DNA of 44,685 nt from CAYUNA01 sp047629355 (GTDB lineage Bacteria; Bacteroidota; Bacteroidia; Chitinophagales; Saprospiraceae): NCBI GenBank assembly GCA_047629355.1, contig JBLHWU010000014.1, positions 1-44,685 of the forward strand. The letters are read 5' to 3'. The notes under the pieces were generated by a model. That model made no database searches. It was given only the letters and a program-made list of their open reading frames with translations, and was not told where the DNA came from. How positions within the stretch are numbered: position 1 is the stretch's first letter; every line of letters begins with the position of its first letter. Shown piece after piece: positions 33,626 to 42,352 of the stretch. A program made the position numbers and the translations under genes.

Positions 33626-34909
33626 TTAAACTTTCCGCTTCATCACCGGCACATTTTTCATCACCAACTGAAGTGTTTTCCGAATCCGTTCTTCCAATAA
33701 AATAATTTTCCCACGCTTCAATTCTTCCAAAATCAATTCATTGTAATGTCGAACCGTGATTAATTCCAGCCCTTCTTCAATGGTCACTTTAAAATCTTTC
33801 TCAATGCTTTTAGCAAATTTTTCTACTTTATCATCCATTTTATTAACACAAATAGAAAAGCTAATCGCCGTGTTTTGCATCATATTGACCTGTAATCGTC
33901 CTTCCGCAATTTTAGCAAACAACTCACTCATGTGATGCTCTGCCACAAAGGAGAAATCACGGGTAGAAATATGAATCAATGCCTGATTTGATTCCACTGC
34001 AACCATCGGCGGATAGTTATCTTCCACCTCATTTGAGATTAATGTTCCAGCACCTTCTGGGTCAATAAACGACTTTACATACAGGGGAATATTCTTATTT
34101 TGCAGCGGTTTTATTGTCTTCGGGTGAATCACTTTTGCGCCGTAATAAGTCATTTCAATCGCCTCTTTATAAGACAACATATCTAACTTAGTTACATTTT
34201 CAAACAAACGTGGGTCAGCCGTCAACACGCCTGGCACATCCTTCCAAATCGACATACTTTCCGCATCAAAACAATAGGAAAAAATAGCTGCCGTATAATC
34301 AGAACCTTCTCTTCCTAAAGTCGTCGTAAAATTTTCGGAAGTCGAACCAATGAAGCCTTGCGTGATCACAAAACCACCATTTTCAAGCATTGGCTTAGCG
34401 ATTCTTTGTGCATTGTCGACCGTTTCTGTCCATTGTACCCAACCTTCTCGATGCATGTTATCGGTAAGAATAATGTCGCGGGCATCCAACCATTGCGCTT
34501 TCAAGCCAGCTTTTTGTAAATATGCGGTAACAATTTTGGTAGAAACCAACTCACCGACCGAGACGATTTGGTCATAATTATAATCATAATCCTCATGCGG
34601 GTGGTCTTCCAATGCCCATTCAATCTCAACGAAAGCATCATTCACATCGGTGTAAACTTCGTGTTGTTCGCCAAATAAATCTTTGATAACTTCATAATGT
34701 GCCTGCTTGATTTCGCTCAAAACATCAAACGATTTACCATCTTGCTTCACAAATGATTCCACGACTTTTTCCAGCGCATTGGTCGTTTTTCCCATTGCAG
34801 AAATCACGATTATCAACGATTCTTCTTGATAATTTTTCAGAATATTAGCAACATTTTTAATTGCCTCTGCGTTTTTGACGGATGCACCGCCGAATTTAAA
34901 AACCTTCAT
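33626..34909 (-). CDS. lysC: Aspartate kinase
   Basis: Phosphorylates L-aspartate, the first step to lysine, threonine, methionine and diaminopimelate. 427 residues, monofunctional. The N-terminal kinase signature is KFGGASVKN (residues 4-12), followed by VISAMGKTTNAL, the catalytic loop ITQGFIGSTSENFTTTLGRE with GSDYTAAIFSY, and WKDVPGVLTADPR. The C-terminal region (about 300-427) has regulatory ACT-like folds (IHISTRDFSFVAEHHMSELF). No homoserine dehydrogenase domain is fused. lysC or a paralog name cannot be decided. A good promoter lies 48 bp upstream. Confidence 0.95.
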   Translation of the reverse strand: MKVFKFGGASVKNAEAIKNVANILKNYQEESLIIVISAMGKTTNALEKVVESFVKQDGKSFDVLSEIKQAHYEVIKDLFGEQHEVYTDVNDAFVEIEWALEDHPHEDYDYNYDQIVSVGELVSTKIVTAYLQKAGLKAQWLDARDIILTDNMHREGWVQWTETVDNAQRIAKPMLENGGFVITQGFIGSTSENFTTTLGREGSDYTAAIFSYCFDAESMSIWKDVPGVLTADPRLFENVTKLDMLSYKEAIEMTYYGAKVIHPKTIKPLQNKNIPLYVKSFIDPEGAGTLISNEVEDNYPPMVAVESNQALIHISTRDFSFVAEHHMSELFAKIAEGRLQVNMMQNTAISFSICVNKMDDKVEKFAKSIEKDFKVTIEEGLELITVRHYNELILEELKRGKIILLEERIRKTLQLVMKNVPVMKRKV

Positions 34910-34956
34910 TTAAAGCCCTTTTTTTAAGTCCGTTTATTATTGTCTGAAAATCGGCG

Positions 34957-34964
34957 CAAATATA
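34957..34964 (-). promoter_or_regulatory. Bacteroidota-type -7 promoter element for aspartate kinase
   Basis: TATATTTG on the minus strand matches the phylum consensus TANNTTTG, about 48 bp before the aspartate kinase ATG. A second TATATTTG at 34968-34975 points the other way, toward the + strand beta-helix gene about 190 bp on. No clear -33 TTTG is seen for either. Confidence 0.5.
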
Positions 34965-35164
34965 GTTTATATTTGTATTTCGCTTTAATTTATAACTCAA
35001 TTCAAATTAAAAAGATTACGCATTGTAGACTTTATTCAAAACATTCTTTATATTTGGATTTGAAAAATGTTTCCTCTCTAATTCCATCCGCATAATTACT
35101 TTCTAACATTTTTAATTATTTATTTTATCATCACACTACTTAAGCAGAACAAAACAACTATCAT

Positions 35165-37330
35165 ATGAAATCAATTATTTCTACTGTTTTTTCAATGGCA
35201 TTGCTATGCTCAATCTCCGTGCAGGCTCAGGTTTTTGTGAATCTAAACTCAACGGGTACGAACGACGGAACCTCTTGGGGAAATGCCTATACAGACTTAG
35301 AAGTCGCTATCAATACTTCACAAGAAGGCAATCAAATTTGGGTCGCAACGGGTACTTATAAGCCAGGCGGCGACATGCCTACTATTGGTTCCTACTACCA
35401 GTTTCCACATAACTTGAAGATGTATGGTGGATTTGCTGGTACGGAAACGATGCTTACGGAACGGAACATTGAAGCGAATGTAACCGTTCTTTCGGGTGAC
35501 CACAACGGCGATGATGTCAATGATAATTTTGCTGATTTTCGTACCGACAATTCACAACATGTAATATGGTTAACAGATACGATTACCAATGTTTCGACCA
35601 TTGATGGCTTTACCGTTAGAAATGGAAATACCGCAGATGCTGATGGTTCTGGTAACGACAGGCGCGGTGGTGGCATTTTAACTTATGGTGCGCCGACGAT
35701 TCGCAATTGTACTTTTACCCAGAATGTTGGGTATTTTGGAGGAGCACTTTATCCACGAAATAGTACTTCCGATGGCATTTTAATCGAAAATTGCGATTTC
35801 ATCACCAACCAAACCACCAATGACGGTGCGGCGATGTACATCACTTCTCCAAGTTTGACAATTACAGAATGTTCCTTTAACAACAATACTTCTGGAGACC
35901 TCGGAGGTGCAATTTATAATAGTGCGGACGACGGTATGACCTTGACCGACTGTACTTTTACCAGCAATCAATCTCAGAGTGGTCGCGGTGGTGCAGTCTA
36001 CAATTCAGCTTCTCCAAGCCTCATTTCTGATTGTACTTTTATGTCGAATACAGCGCTTGGTTCTTCCGGTGGCGCGATTCAAGTGAGACATACCGACGAA
36101 GATTTGCCAGCAGACCCAGTTACGATTACCAACTGTACTTTTACGAGTAGCAATGCGACTTTTGGTGGTGCAATTGGCTGTTATGACGACCGTTCCGTCG
36201 TTAATATTAGTAACTGTGATTTCTTAGAAAACAATGCTGCAAACGTTGGTGGAGCAATCACGAATGCCTTTGGTGCGAATACAAATATCGAAGATTGTAA
36301 TTTTAGAAACAATCAATCTGGTGGCAGCGGTGGCGCAGTTTTCAGTCAGAATGATAGTTCAAAAGTGGTAATCACCAATACCCTTTTTCAAACCAATATT
36401 GCGGAAAGAGGCGGTGCGATTTCCATGTCTGGAGATGATGAACCGTTAAGTACGACACCACTTGCAGAATTAATTTTGAATAATTGCCAAATGCAATTCA
36501 ATTCTGCCTCAGAACAAGGCGGTGCAATTAATTTATCGAACACGCATTTAGAAGTTGTTAATTCTGTTTTCGATTTCAATTTCATCGTTTCCTTGGAAGG
36601 AATTGGCGGGGCAATTTCGCTCAATACCAGTGACTCCATTAGTACGATTTTCAATATTTTGAATTCGACTTTTGCCAGCAATAGCGCCTTTATTGGTGCT
36701 GGTATTAGCAATTGGAAACCGGACTCCGCAGCGACTTCTTTTTTAACCATTCAAAATACAATTTTTGATAATCCAGGTAGCAATAATTACGAAATTGAAG
36801 CGGGCGAACCGACCGTTATTTCTAATGGTGGCAATCTAAGTAGCGACCTTAGCATGGAAACTATTTTGACCAATACCAATGATTTGAATGAGGCAGACCC
36901 GATGTTTGTGGACATTGATGATTTCGATTATCACCTGCAAGATGATAGTCCTGCGGTCAATTCGGGAAATCCAGATGGTGCACCAATCACGGATATTGAG
37001 GGAAATCCTCGGGTAGATGAAGTAGATATGGGTGCATATGAGAATCAAAATTCCGTCGGTGTTTTTGAAGAAAAAACAGCACTTGGAAACCTTTCAATTT
37101 TCCCTAATCCAGTTTCTGATGCTTCCAAAATTTCCTTAGACAGTGATTGGAACGGTTTGATGGAAATTCAAATTATCAATGCGAATGGAAAGGTGATTTA
37201 CAGCCGTCAAACGCAGAAATTTGCAGAGAATTTAGTGGAGGCATTTCCTTCTATCGAACTTACGAGCGGTATTTACTATTTGAAAATTTCAAATGATAAG
37301 GCGGTTAGTACGGTTAGTTTTATGAAATAA
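35165..37330 (+). CDS. Secreted right-handed beta-helix protein with T9SS sorting domain
   Basis: 721 residues. Signal peptide 1-22 (SMALLCSISVQAQ). A parallel beta-helix of Pmp/pectate-lyase-like repeats spans about 25-630, with many G-G-A-I/V turns (GGAIYNSADDGMTLTDCTF, GGAVYNSASPSLISDCTFM, GGAINLSNTHLEVVNSVF) and recurring N-C-x-F strands. The end (LSIFPNPVSDASKISLDSDW to AVSTVSFMK) is a T9SS C-terminal domain. No catalytic residues of a polysaccharide lyase are evident, so a surface adhesin or passive shield is as likely as an enzyme. Followed by its own terminator. Confidence 0.88.
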   Translation: MKSIISTVFSMALLCSISVQAQVFVNLNSTGTNDGTSWGNAYTDLEVAINTSQEGNQIWVATGTYKPGGDMPTIGSYYQFPHNLKMYGGFAGTETMLTERNIEANVTVLSGDHNGDDVNDNFADFRTDNSQHVIWLTDTITNVSTIDGFTVRNGNTADADGSGNDRRGGGILTYGAPTIRNCTFTQNVGYFGGALYPRNSTSDGILIENCDFITNQTTNDGAAMYITSPSLTITECSFNNNTSGDLGGAIYNSADDGMTLTDCTFTSNQSQSGRGGAVYNSASPSLISDCTFMSNTALGSSGGAIQVRHTDEDLPADPVTITNCTFTSSNATFGGAIGCYDDRSVVNISNCDFLENNAANVGGAITNAFGANTNIEDCNFRNNQSGGSGGAVFSQNDSSKVVITNTLFQTNIAERGGAISMSGDDEPLSTTPLAELILNNCQMQFNSASEQGGAINLSNTHLEVVNSVFDFNFIVSLEGIGGAISLNTSDSISTIFNILNSTFASNSAFIGAGISNWKPDSAATSFLTIQNTIFDNPGSNNYEIEAGEPTVISNGGNLSSDLSMETILTNTNDLNEADPMFVDIDDFDYHLQDDSPAVNSGNPDGAPITDIEGNPRVDEVDMGAYENQNSVGVFEEKTALGNLSIFPNPVSDASKISLDSDWNGLMEIQIINANGKVIYSRQTQKFAENLVEAFPSIELTSGIYYLKISNDKAVSTVSFMK

Positions 37331-37354
37331 GCTATCTATTTTAGACAGCCTTTA

Positions 37355-37397
37355 AAATGTTCCAGTAAATTGATTTTTGCTGGAGCATTTTTTTATT
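37355..37397 (+). terminator. Terminator after the beta-helix gene
   Basis: ATGTTCCAGTAAA (37357 on) pairs, with two G-U wobbles, with TTTGCTGGAGCAT ending near 37389. A T7 tract follows. Confidence 0.8.
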
Positions 37398-37442
37398 GAA
37401 AAAGGAAACATAATTTACAAACAGTCCAAAAAAAAAGCAAGC

Positions 37443-37650
37443 CGTATCAACATATTGATACGACCTACTATTAACAAATTATAATCCCATGAACATATAC
37501 AAATTGGTGGCGCAATTGCGCAAGTAAATTTAGATTCAGAACCTTTAATCTACCTTTTCAAACGGTCAATTTCACTCTGGAAAAATTGTAATAGAAAGTG
37601 GTAATTTTTTACCACTTTCTATCAACAAATATATAATCCCATGAACATAT
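37443..37650 (+). repeat. Two hairpins each followed by a near-identical direct repeat
   Basis: Hairpin CGTATCAA-CATA-TTGATACG (37443-37462), then ATAATCCCATGAACATAT (37481-37498). Then hairpin AGAAAGTGGTAA-TTTT-TTACCACTTTCT (37593-37620) and the same string again (37633-37650). Both copies are preceded by AACAAAT. The hairpin sequences are unrelated, yet the order is the same. Confidence 0.6.
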
Positions 37651-37898
37651 TTAAACCTGAGTGTCGATTTCGATTAATCGACTGTCATAATCCGTTTGAC
37701 AATACAAAGATACGAGCATATCAAGCCTATTTCAAATACAAAAATGATATATTGTGTGAATTTATTTTTACAAAAAATGATTATAAAACACATAAAGCCC
37801 TATATATATGAACATTTTGAAAAAATAAAATCTATATATTGTGAGGAATAACCTTTATTTTTTCTTTAAATTTCATTAAAAATAAAGTGAAAAAACTT

Positions 37899-39017
37899 TT
37901 AAAAAGGGCTTTTAAAGTCAGAATTGTCTAAAAAATCAGGGTCGGTGAGTGATTTTAGAAAAGCGAGTAAAGACTCTTTCTCATAATCGGTAAGTGGAAA
38001 CCCAGTAATTTCTTGGTCTAAATTGTCAGCAGGATGTCCACCAGATTGATAATGATTTAAAACTTCTTCCAATGTTCCAAATCTGCCATCGTGCATATAA
38101 GGGGCGGTCGTTTCAATATTCCGCAAAGTGGGTGCGCGAAAGGTTCCATTATCAGCATAAATACCCGTCACGCCACCACGTCCCAAATCTGGAAAATTAT
38201 TTAAATCATCCACCTCATCTAATCCATTATTATAGTAGGTATCGCCTTGAAAATAAGTCGCTCCATGACAATGGCTGCAACCAGGATGTAGTGTGAAGTT
38301 TTGTTCTCTGAAAAACAGAAAATAACCATCGACTTCTAAATCCGTCAATTCAAAACCATTGCTGTTCGTGCTTTGTGCACGGTCAAGCCGAGAATTGGCA
38401 GTGATGAAAGTCCGCTGGAATTGGGCTAAAGCTTTTGACACCAAATTCGCATCAATTTCATTAGTATTTTCAATTGGGAATGCCGCACGGAAGCGTTTTC
38501 GATAATCCGCATCGTTTCTAATTTTAGCTAAAAAGTCAGCAGCTACCCCATTCATCGCATCCGGATTGGTTAATTCAGAAAGGGTTGCCGTTTCTAAAGT
38601 TGAGGCATGTCCATCCCAAAAATAGCTCGTTTCGACGTAGCCGACATTCGCTAAAGTCATGGTGCTTCGACTATTTAATTGACCATTTCCACCAGTTGCC
38701 AATGCATTTTGATTGGAAAAACTGTTTTCTAACTGATGACAAGTCGCACATTCGGTTTGACCATCTTGTGATAAAATGGAGTCGTAAAATAAATATCGTC
38801 CCAATTCCACACCTTCTTCCGTCATTATATTATCGACTGGAATAGGCATTGAGTCAAAGAATTCAGGCTTGTTTAATTCGTAATTGGTTGGACTGTGCGG
38901 TAAATTGGTTAGGGTAATATTATTAGGGTCTGAAACGTCGATTTTTTCAGAACGGCAGGAAAAAACAGTAGCCAGCATTAATAAGAGGAGGTAGCAGGGT
39001 TGTTTTTTCATTGGCAT
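37899..39017 (-). CDS. Diheme cytochrome c peroxidase / MauG-family lipoprotein (second of pair)
   Basis: 372 residues with lipobox VFSC after MLAT, so a periplasm-facing lipoprotein. Two c-type heme sites: CATCH (in DGQTECATCHQLENSF) and CSHCH (in HPGCSHCHGATYF). The region between holds the usual W-D-G-H motif (YFWDGHASTLETATL), and the C-terminus has TAPYMHDGRFGTLEEVLNHY, shared by MauG/CcpA/MbnH-type enzymes. Reduces H2O2 or oxidises a protein substrate. It follows a close relative (39127-40284) and an MbnP gene in the same direction, so a protein-modifying MbnH-like role is plausible. A start six bases in (MKKQPC) is also possible. Confidence 0.92.
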   Translation of the reverse strand: MPMKKQPCYLLLLMLATVFSCRSEKIDVSDPNNITLTNLPHSPTNYELNKPEFFDSMPIPVDNIMTEEGVELGRYLFYDSILSQDGQTECATCHQLENSFSNQNALATGGNGQLNSRSTMTLANVGYVETSYFWDGHASTLETATLSELTNPDAMNGVAADFLAKIRNDADYRKRFRAAFPIENTNEIDANLVSKALAQFQRTFITANSRLDRAQSTNSNGFELTDLEVDGYFLFFREQNFTLHPGCSHCHGATYFQGDTYYNNGLDEVDDLNNFPDLGRGGVTGIYADNGTFRAPTLRNIETTAPYMHDGRFGTLEEVLNHYQSGGHPADNLDQEITGFPLTDYEKESLLAFLKSLTDPDFLDNSDFKSPF

Positions 39018-39029
39018 TTTTTATTTTTT

Positions 39030-39100
39030 GTCATTCCGACCGAAGTGGAGGAATCTGGCGCGATATACATAACAGATTCCTCCGCTTCGGTCGAAATGAC
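39030..39100. repeat. Inverted repeat of the GTCATTCCGACCGAAG type between the two peroxidase genes
   Basis: GTCATTCCGACCGAAGTGGA pairs with TCCGCTTCGGTCGAAATGAC, continuing GGAATCTG with CAGATTCC. GC-rich relative to surroundings. I have seen similar palindromes scattered in Bacteroidota genomes. It splits an otherwise compact operon. Confidence 0.8.
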
Positions 39101-39126
39101 AAAAAAACGGCGAAACAACAAGAGAG

Positions 39127-40284
39127 TTAATTCTCAAACGGATTCTGAAACGCTGGATTTGACAAATAAGTTGTATCCGTCAAGGTATGCAAAAACGCAA
39201 CCACTGCATCAATTGCATCACCGCCAACAATCTGATTAGTCACGTCTGGGTCTTCCATTCCTAAAGGTACAATTAGCGTATTTTTATTGAGCGACGGATG
39301 ACCACCAGAATTGTAATGTTCGACGACTTCTCGCAGCGTTTGAAAACGGCCATCGTGCATATACGGAGCAGTCAAAGCGATATTTCTCAATGTTGGCGAA
39401 CGAAATTTACCATTATCAATTGGATTCATCGTAAAACCACCGCGTCCTAAATCATCAAAATCTTCCAAATTTTCGGCTTCGTCTAATCCATTATTTCGAT
39501 AATTATCGCTTGTAAAAAGTGGACGAGTATGGCAATGTTCGCATTCAATATCAGGTAAATTGTCAAACACATTGTCTCGAAACATTTCAAAACCATCAAT
39601 TGCTAAATCAGGTAACTCCAAACCAGGCTCTTGCAAATAGTTCACTCTGTCGAATACAGAACCGCCAAACAAAATCAACGTCCGTTCAAAAGAAGCAATT
39701 GCTTTTACCGCTAAATCTCTTGTGATTTTTGACCGCTTTTCAATACCGAACGCTTCTCTAAACATTGCTGGATAGAAAGTACTGCGCCGCAATTTCACTT
39801 CAACATTATCCCAATTTTCTGCAAATTCATGAATGTCTTCAATCGGTAATAAGGCTTGTTCTTCTAAAGTCATCACTCGTCCATCCCAAAATAGTCCATT
39901 ATTAGCGAAACCAATATTGAATAAAGACATCGAACTACGCTGTCCCGATGAGCCATTGACACCCACACTTACTGCCATATTATCCGTAAGTCCACCATCT
40001 AATAAGTGGCAACTATTACAAGACATTGTACTATCGGCTGATAAAATTGGGTCATAAAACAAGTACCGTCCTAATTCAATTCCTGCTTCCGTTAATGGAT
40101 TATCTGCAGGAATATTCATTTGTGGCAAGCTATCGTGCAACTCCAGCGTCACTGAAATTGGATTATATTCAATTGCCAATAAATCCTCTTCTGATTCTTC
40201 TACCGGTAAATTATTTACATCATCATCTTTACAGGCAGTCCAAAAAAGCGGAATAACAAAAAGGCAAAACAAAAATTTTCGCAT
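39127..40284 (-). CDS. Diheme cytochrome c peroxidase / MauG-family lipoprotein (first of pair)
   Basis: 385 residues. Lipobox FWTAC after PL, so a lipoprotein. Heme motifs CNSCH (STMSCNSCHLLDGG) and CEHCH (DIECEHCHTRPLF). It also has GLFWDGRVMTLEEQALLP and TAPYMHDGRFQTLREVVEHY. It lies 43 bp downstream of the MbnP gene, the same gene order as mbnP-mbnH pairs elsewhere. In those, MbnH oxidises a tryptophan of MbnP to kynurenine so that MbnP can bind copper. Here the role is inferred by that context. The two peroxidases of this window are clearly paralogous but well diverged. Confidence 0.92.
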   Translation of the reverse strand: MRKFLFCLFVIPLFWTACKDDDVNNLPVEESEEDLLAIEYNPISVTLELHDSLPQMNIPADNPLTEAGIELGRYLFYDPILSADSTMSCNSCHLLDGGLTDNMAVSVGVNGSSGQRSSMSLFNIGFANNGLFWDGRVMTLEEQALLPIEDIHEFAENWDNVEVKLRRSTFYPAMFREAFGIEKRSKITRDLAVKAIASFERTLILFGGSVFDRVNYLQEPGLELPDLAIDGFEMFRDNVFDNLPDIECEHCHTRPLFTSDNYRNNGLDEAENLEDFDDLGRGGFTMNPIDNGKFRSPTLRNIALTAPYMHDGRFQTLREVVEHYNSGGHPSLNKNTLIVPLGMEDPDVTNQIVGGDAIDAVVAFLHTLTDTTYLSNPAFQNPFEN

Positions 40285-40327
40285 ATTAAATTGGTTTGGA
40301 AGTAAGTAGTCGGGACGCTCTGACCTT

Positions 40328-41161
40328 TTAATTTTTGATGGTAATCGCTTCCACCGTATTGTCCATCAATTTTTTAATCAAAGCCAAATCATCTGGACTG
40401 TCCACGTTATTCGTGTGCAACGTTGATTTTGCGCCAAAATCAATCAAATCACCATTTGCGCCAATAATTGTAGCTACATCAATTTCAAAATTAAAAACGC
40501 CTGGCTGATTTTCCGTCAATGTAATCGGCTGAATGAAGGCACTCATATCACGAAAAGCAGCATTGCCTCCAGTATGAAATGTAAAAATGGAATTGTCACC
40601 ACCCGCAATATTACAAGCTGTCCCGAGTCCCATACCATCGCGGTCATAGCAACCGTCCAAACGCATAAAAGTATAACTTTGCCATCCTGCCCAATAACTT
40701 GATGAGTTTGAAAGTGGACTAGCCGCACCGAAGTCATTTGGAGACTCTGCATTTAAGTCAGCAGGTACACCAAGGTCAAATTTAATACCTCTATATTCTC
40801 CAGCAGGAACATTATCAATCGTGATGGATTGTGGCATTGCAGCAAAAGTTGGTGAAGAATTTGCGCCAAAATCTAAGTAGTGAATCTCTTTCAATTCTTC
40901 TCTATCGTTTCCTTCTGACTGCAACAATTCAAGATTGGAAATAAACAGCCCAAATTCTTCTTGAAAACGAATCATCTTCCCGTCAGGGTATTCAAATTCG
41001 TCCGTCAATAGAATGAATGGTTCATCTCCGTATTTTGCTGTAAAGTTGATTGTGACAGAAGTTGTTTGTCCAATTAGTCCCTGCCCCTCATCGTCTTTGC
41101 ATGAACTTGAGGAAAAAATTAGAAAGGCAGCGGCAAGAAATAAAAAATATTGAATTTTCAT
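40328..41161 (-). CDS. MbnP-family lipoprotein, tryptophan-containing
   Basis: 277 residues. Signal with lipobox SSSC (cysteine near residue 21). The MbnP-like body has VTINFTAKYGDEPFILLTDE, FGLFISNLELLQ, HYLDFGANSSPTFAAMP and GEYRGIKFDLGVPADLN. It then carries SSSYWAGWQSYTFMRLDGC, the region where MbnP proteins have the paired tryptophans that MbnH converts to kynurenine for copper binding. FTFHTGGNAAF gives a His that may be a metal ligand. First gene of a three-gene set with two diheme peroxidases. Copper handling is inferred from family knowledge. No methanobactin peptide or MbnB/C gene is in the window. Confidence 0.85.
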   Translation of the reverse strand: MKIQYFLFLAAAFLIFSSSSCKDDEGQGLIGQTTSVTINFTAKYGDEPFILLTDEFEYPDGKMIRFQEEFGLFISNLELLQSEGNDREELKEIHYLDFGANSSPTFAAMPQSITIDNVPAGEYRGIKFDLGVPADLNAESPNDFGAASPLSNSSSYWAGWQSYTFMRLDGCYDRDGMGLGTACNIAGGDNSIFTFHTGGNAAFRDMSAFIQPITLTENQPGVFNFEIDVATIIGANGDLIDFGAKSTLHTNNVDSPDDLALIKKLMDNTVEAITIKN

Positions 41162-41177
41162 GAATAAGTTATTTATA

Positions 41178-41272
41178 TTAGACCTTATGAATGGCGACTC
41201 TGGATAATTCGCAAACTATTGATTATCAATTATTTGCAATTCTAAAAAAGATACTCATTCATAAAGTCTATT
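41178..41272. repeat. 95-bp inverted repeat between the two MbnP-family genes
   Basis: TATTAGACCTTATGAATG pairs with CATTCATAAAGTCTATT, with inner AATTCGCAAA/TTTGCAATT and GATTATC/GATAATT-type pairing. It occupies the putative promoter region of the MbnP-peroxidase operon. Confidence 0.65.
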
Positions 41273-41422
41273 GATAAAATGTGTATGGAATCTTTTAACT
41301 GTGACTTTGCTCGCCAAACTATTTTTAAAAAATCCATCCTAGCATATCGACTCAAGTGGCCGCTATACGTATGTAATAAACACAATTTTAACTGAAATGT
41401 TGGCAAGAGACCCGACGAAACG

Positions 41423-42352
41423 CTACTCTACAGTCGATATTGAAAAGGAGGTGACAATATTTTCAACAAATTGGCTACGTAGGTCGTCGTTTACCATATT
41501 TTGGTCAATTGTCGGCACACCAATATCGTGAAACCATTTTAAATAATCAACATTTAAGGTCACTTTTATATCAAAACCTGGGTCTAAAGTGAATGTTTCC
41601 GCAAAGGGAATTTCCACCAAATCTGTATTTTCAAAAATGGCTACCCGCGTAGAATCAATCGTCGAAACGGTATCTCGATTGAACACCACCAACGACGAAA
41701 GATATCCAATATTGATGGTGTCCATATATAATAAAGTGTCGCTGGAAACATTCAATTGACTGGTTCGCGGCACAGAACTTGGGTCAATATTTAATAAATT
41801 AGGTGCCAAACCAACAAAAAAACGAATCGCAGAAAACTCACCTTCCGTGCGAACAGTTCCAACATTCACCGTTTGTACAATGTCTCTATCTACTTTCGCA
41901 AAACTGTCTTCGAACGTCACTTCATTTCCATCAATTTCTACCGTCACCGAATCCAAAATGTGCACTTCTTCTCCATTCGGTCTAACCAACCGAATCTCTG
42001 ATAAAAAATACCGAATCCGCTCAATGGTAAAGGTATCTAGAGGAGAATCAAAGGTCGGATAGTAAGAATTGTAGCGCAAAGAGACCGAAGTATCAGGCAT
42101 CGTAGTCGGCACAATCAAATGTCGAAACGCCAAATTAAGCGAGGGATAAGTGCAACAATCAGGGCAATTATCATCCGCCGTCACATCATAATTAGTTGCC
42201 CCCAAATCAAGGCATCCCTCTTGCGCCTCATAGCAATTACTAAAAAATAGCATCATAAAAGCAGCTATTAAACCACAGAAAAAACCCTTTCCAGTGCGCC
42301 ACCATGAGCCGTGAGCCATACGCCGTTTACCGTCCTCTCCGTTACTTTTCAT
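41423..42352 (-). CDS. Divergent MbnP-family lipoprotein
   Basis: 309 residues from ATG 42352, or 298 from ATG 42319 (MAHGSWWRTG). Lipobox FSNC. It begins with a Cys-rich calcium-loop-like module (GCLDLGATNYDVTADDNC, then CCTYP) that often precedes MbnP-like domains in Bacteroidota. The body has RIRYFLSEIRLVRPNGEEVH, FSAIRFFVGLAPNLLN and LVVFNRDTV. The segment equal to the Trp-Trp stretch of MbnP reads DTINIGYLSSLVVF, with no tryptophan. So it probably cannot form the kynurenine copper site. It may be a partner or a copper-independent paralog. Its start overlaps the end of the exonuclease gene by 11 bp. Confidence 0.78.
   Translation of the reverse strand: MKSNGEDGKRRMAHGSWWRTGKGFFCGLIAAFMMLFFSNCYEAQEGCLDLGATNYDVTADDNCPDCCTYPSLNLAFRHLIVPTTMPDTSVSLRYNSYYPTFDSPLDTFTIERIRYFLSEIRLVRPNGEEVHILDSVTVEIDGNEVTFEDSFAKVDRDIVQTVNVGTVRTEGEFSAIRFFVGLAPNLLNIDPSSVPRTSQLNVSSDTLLYMDTINIGYLSSLVVFNRDTVSTIDSTRVAIFENTDLVEIPFAETFTLDPGFDIKVTLNVDYLKWFHDIGVPTIDQNMVNDDLRSQFVENIVTSFSISTVE

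Larger units (their letters stand above)
37331..37898. other. 0.57-kb region with terminator and paired hairpin/direct repeats
   Basis: Contains the terminator at 37355 and two hairpin-plus-repeat units (37443-37650). Very AT-rich to 37898. A 56-codon open frame from 37641 starts inside the repeat and is not credible as a gene. Confidence 0.6.

Noticed and set aside
37641..37811. Possible 56-residue protein beginning MNIFKPECRF
   Set aside because: The start lies in a direct repeat whose other copy gives only a 12-residue frame. No signal, domain or ribosome site supports it.
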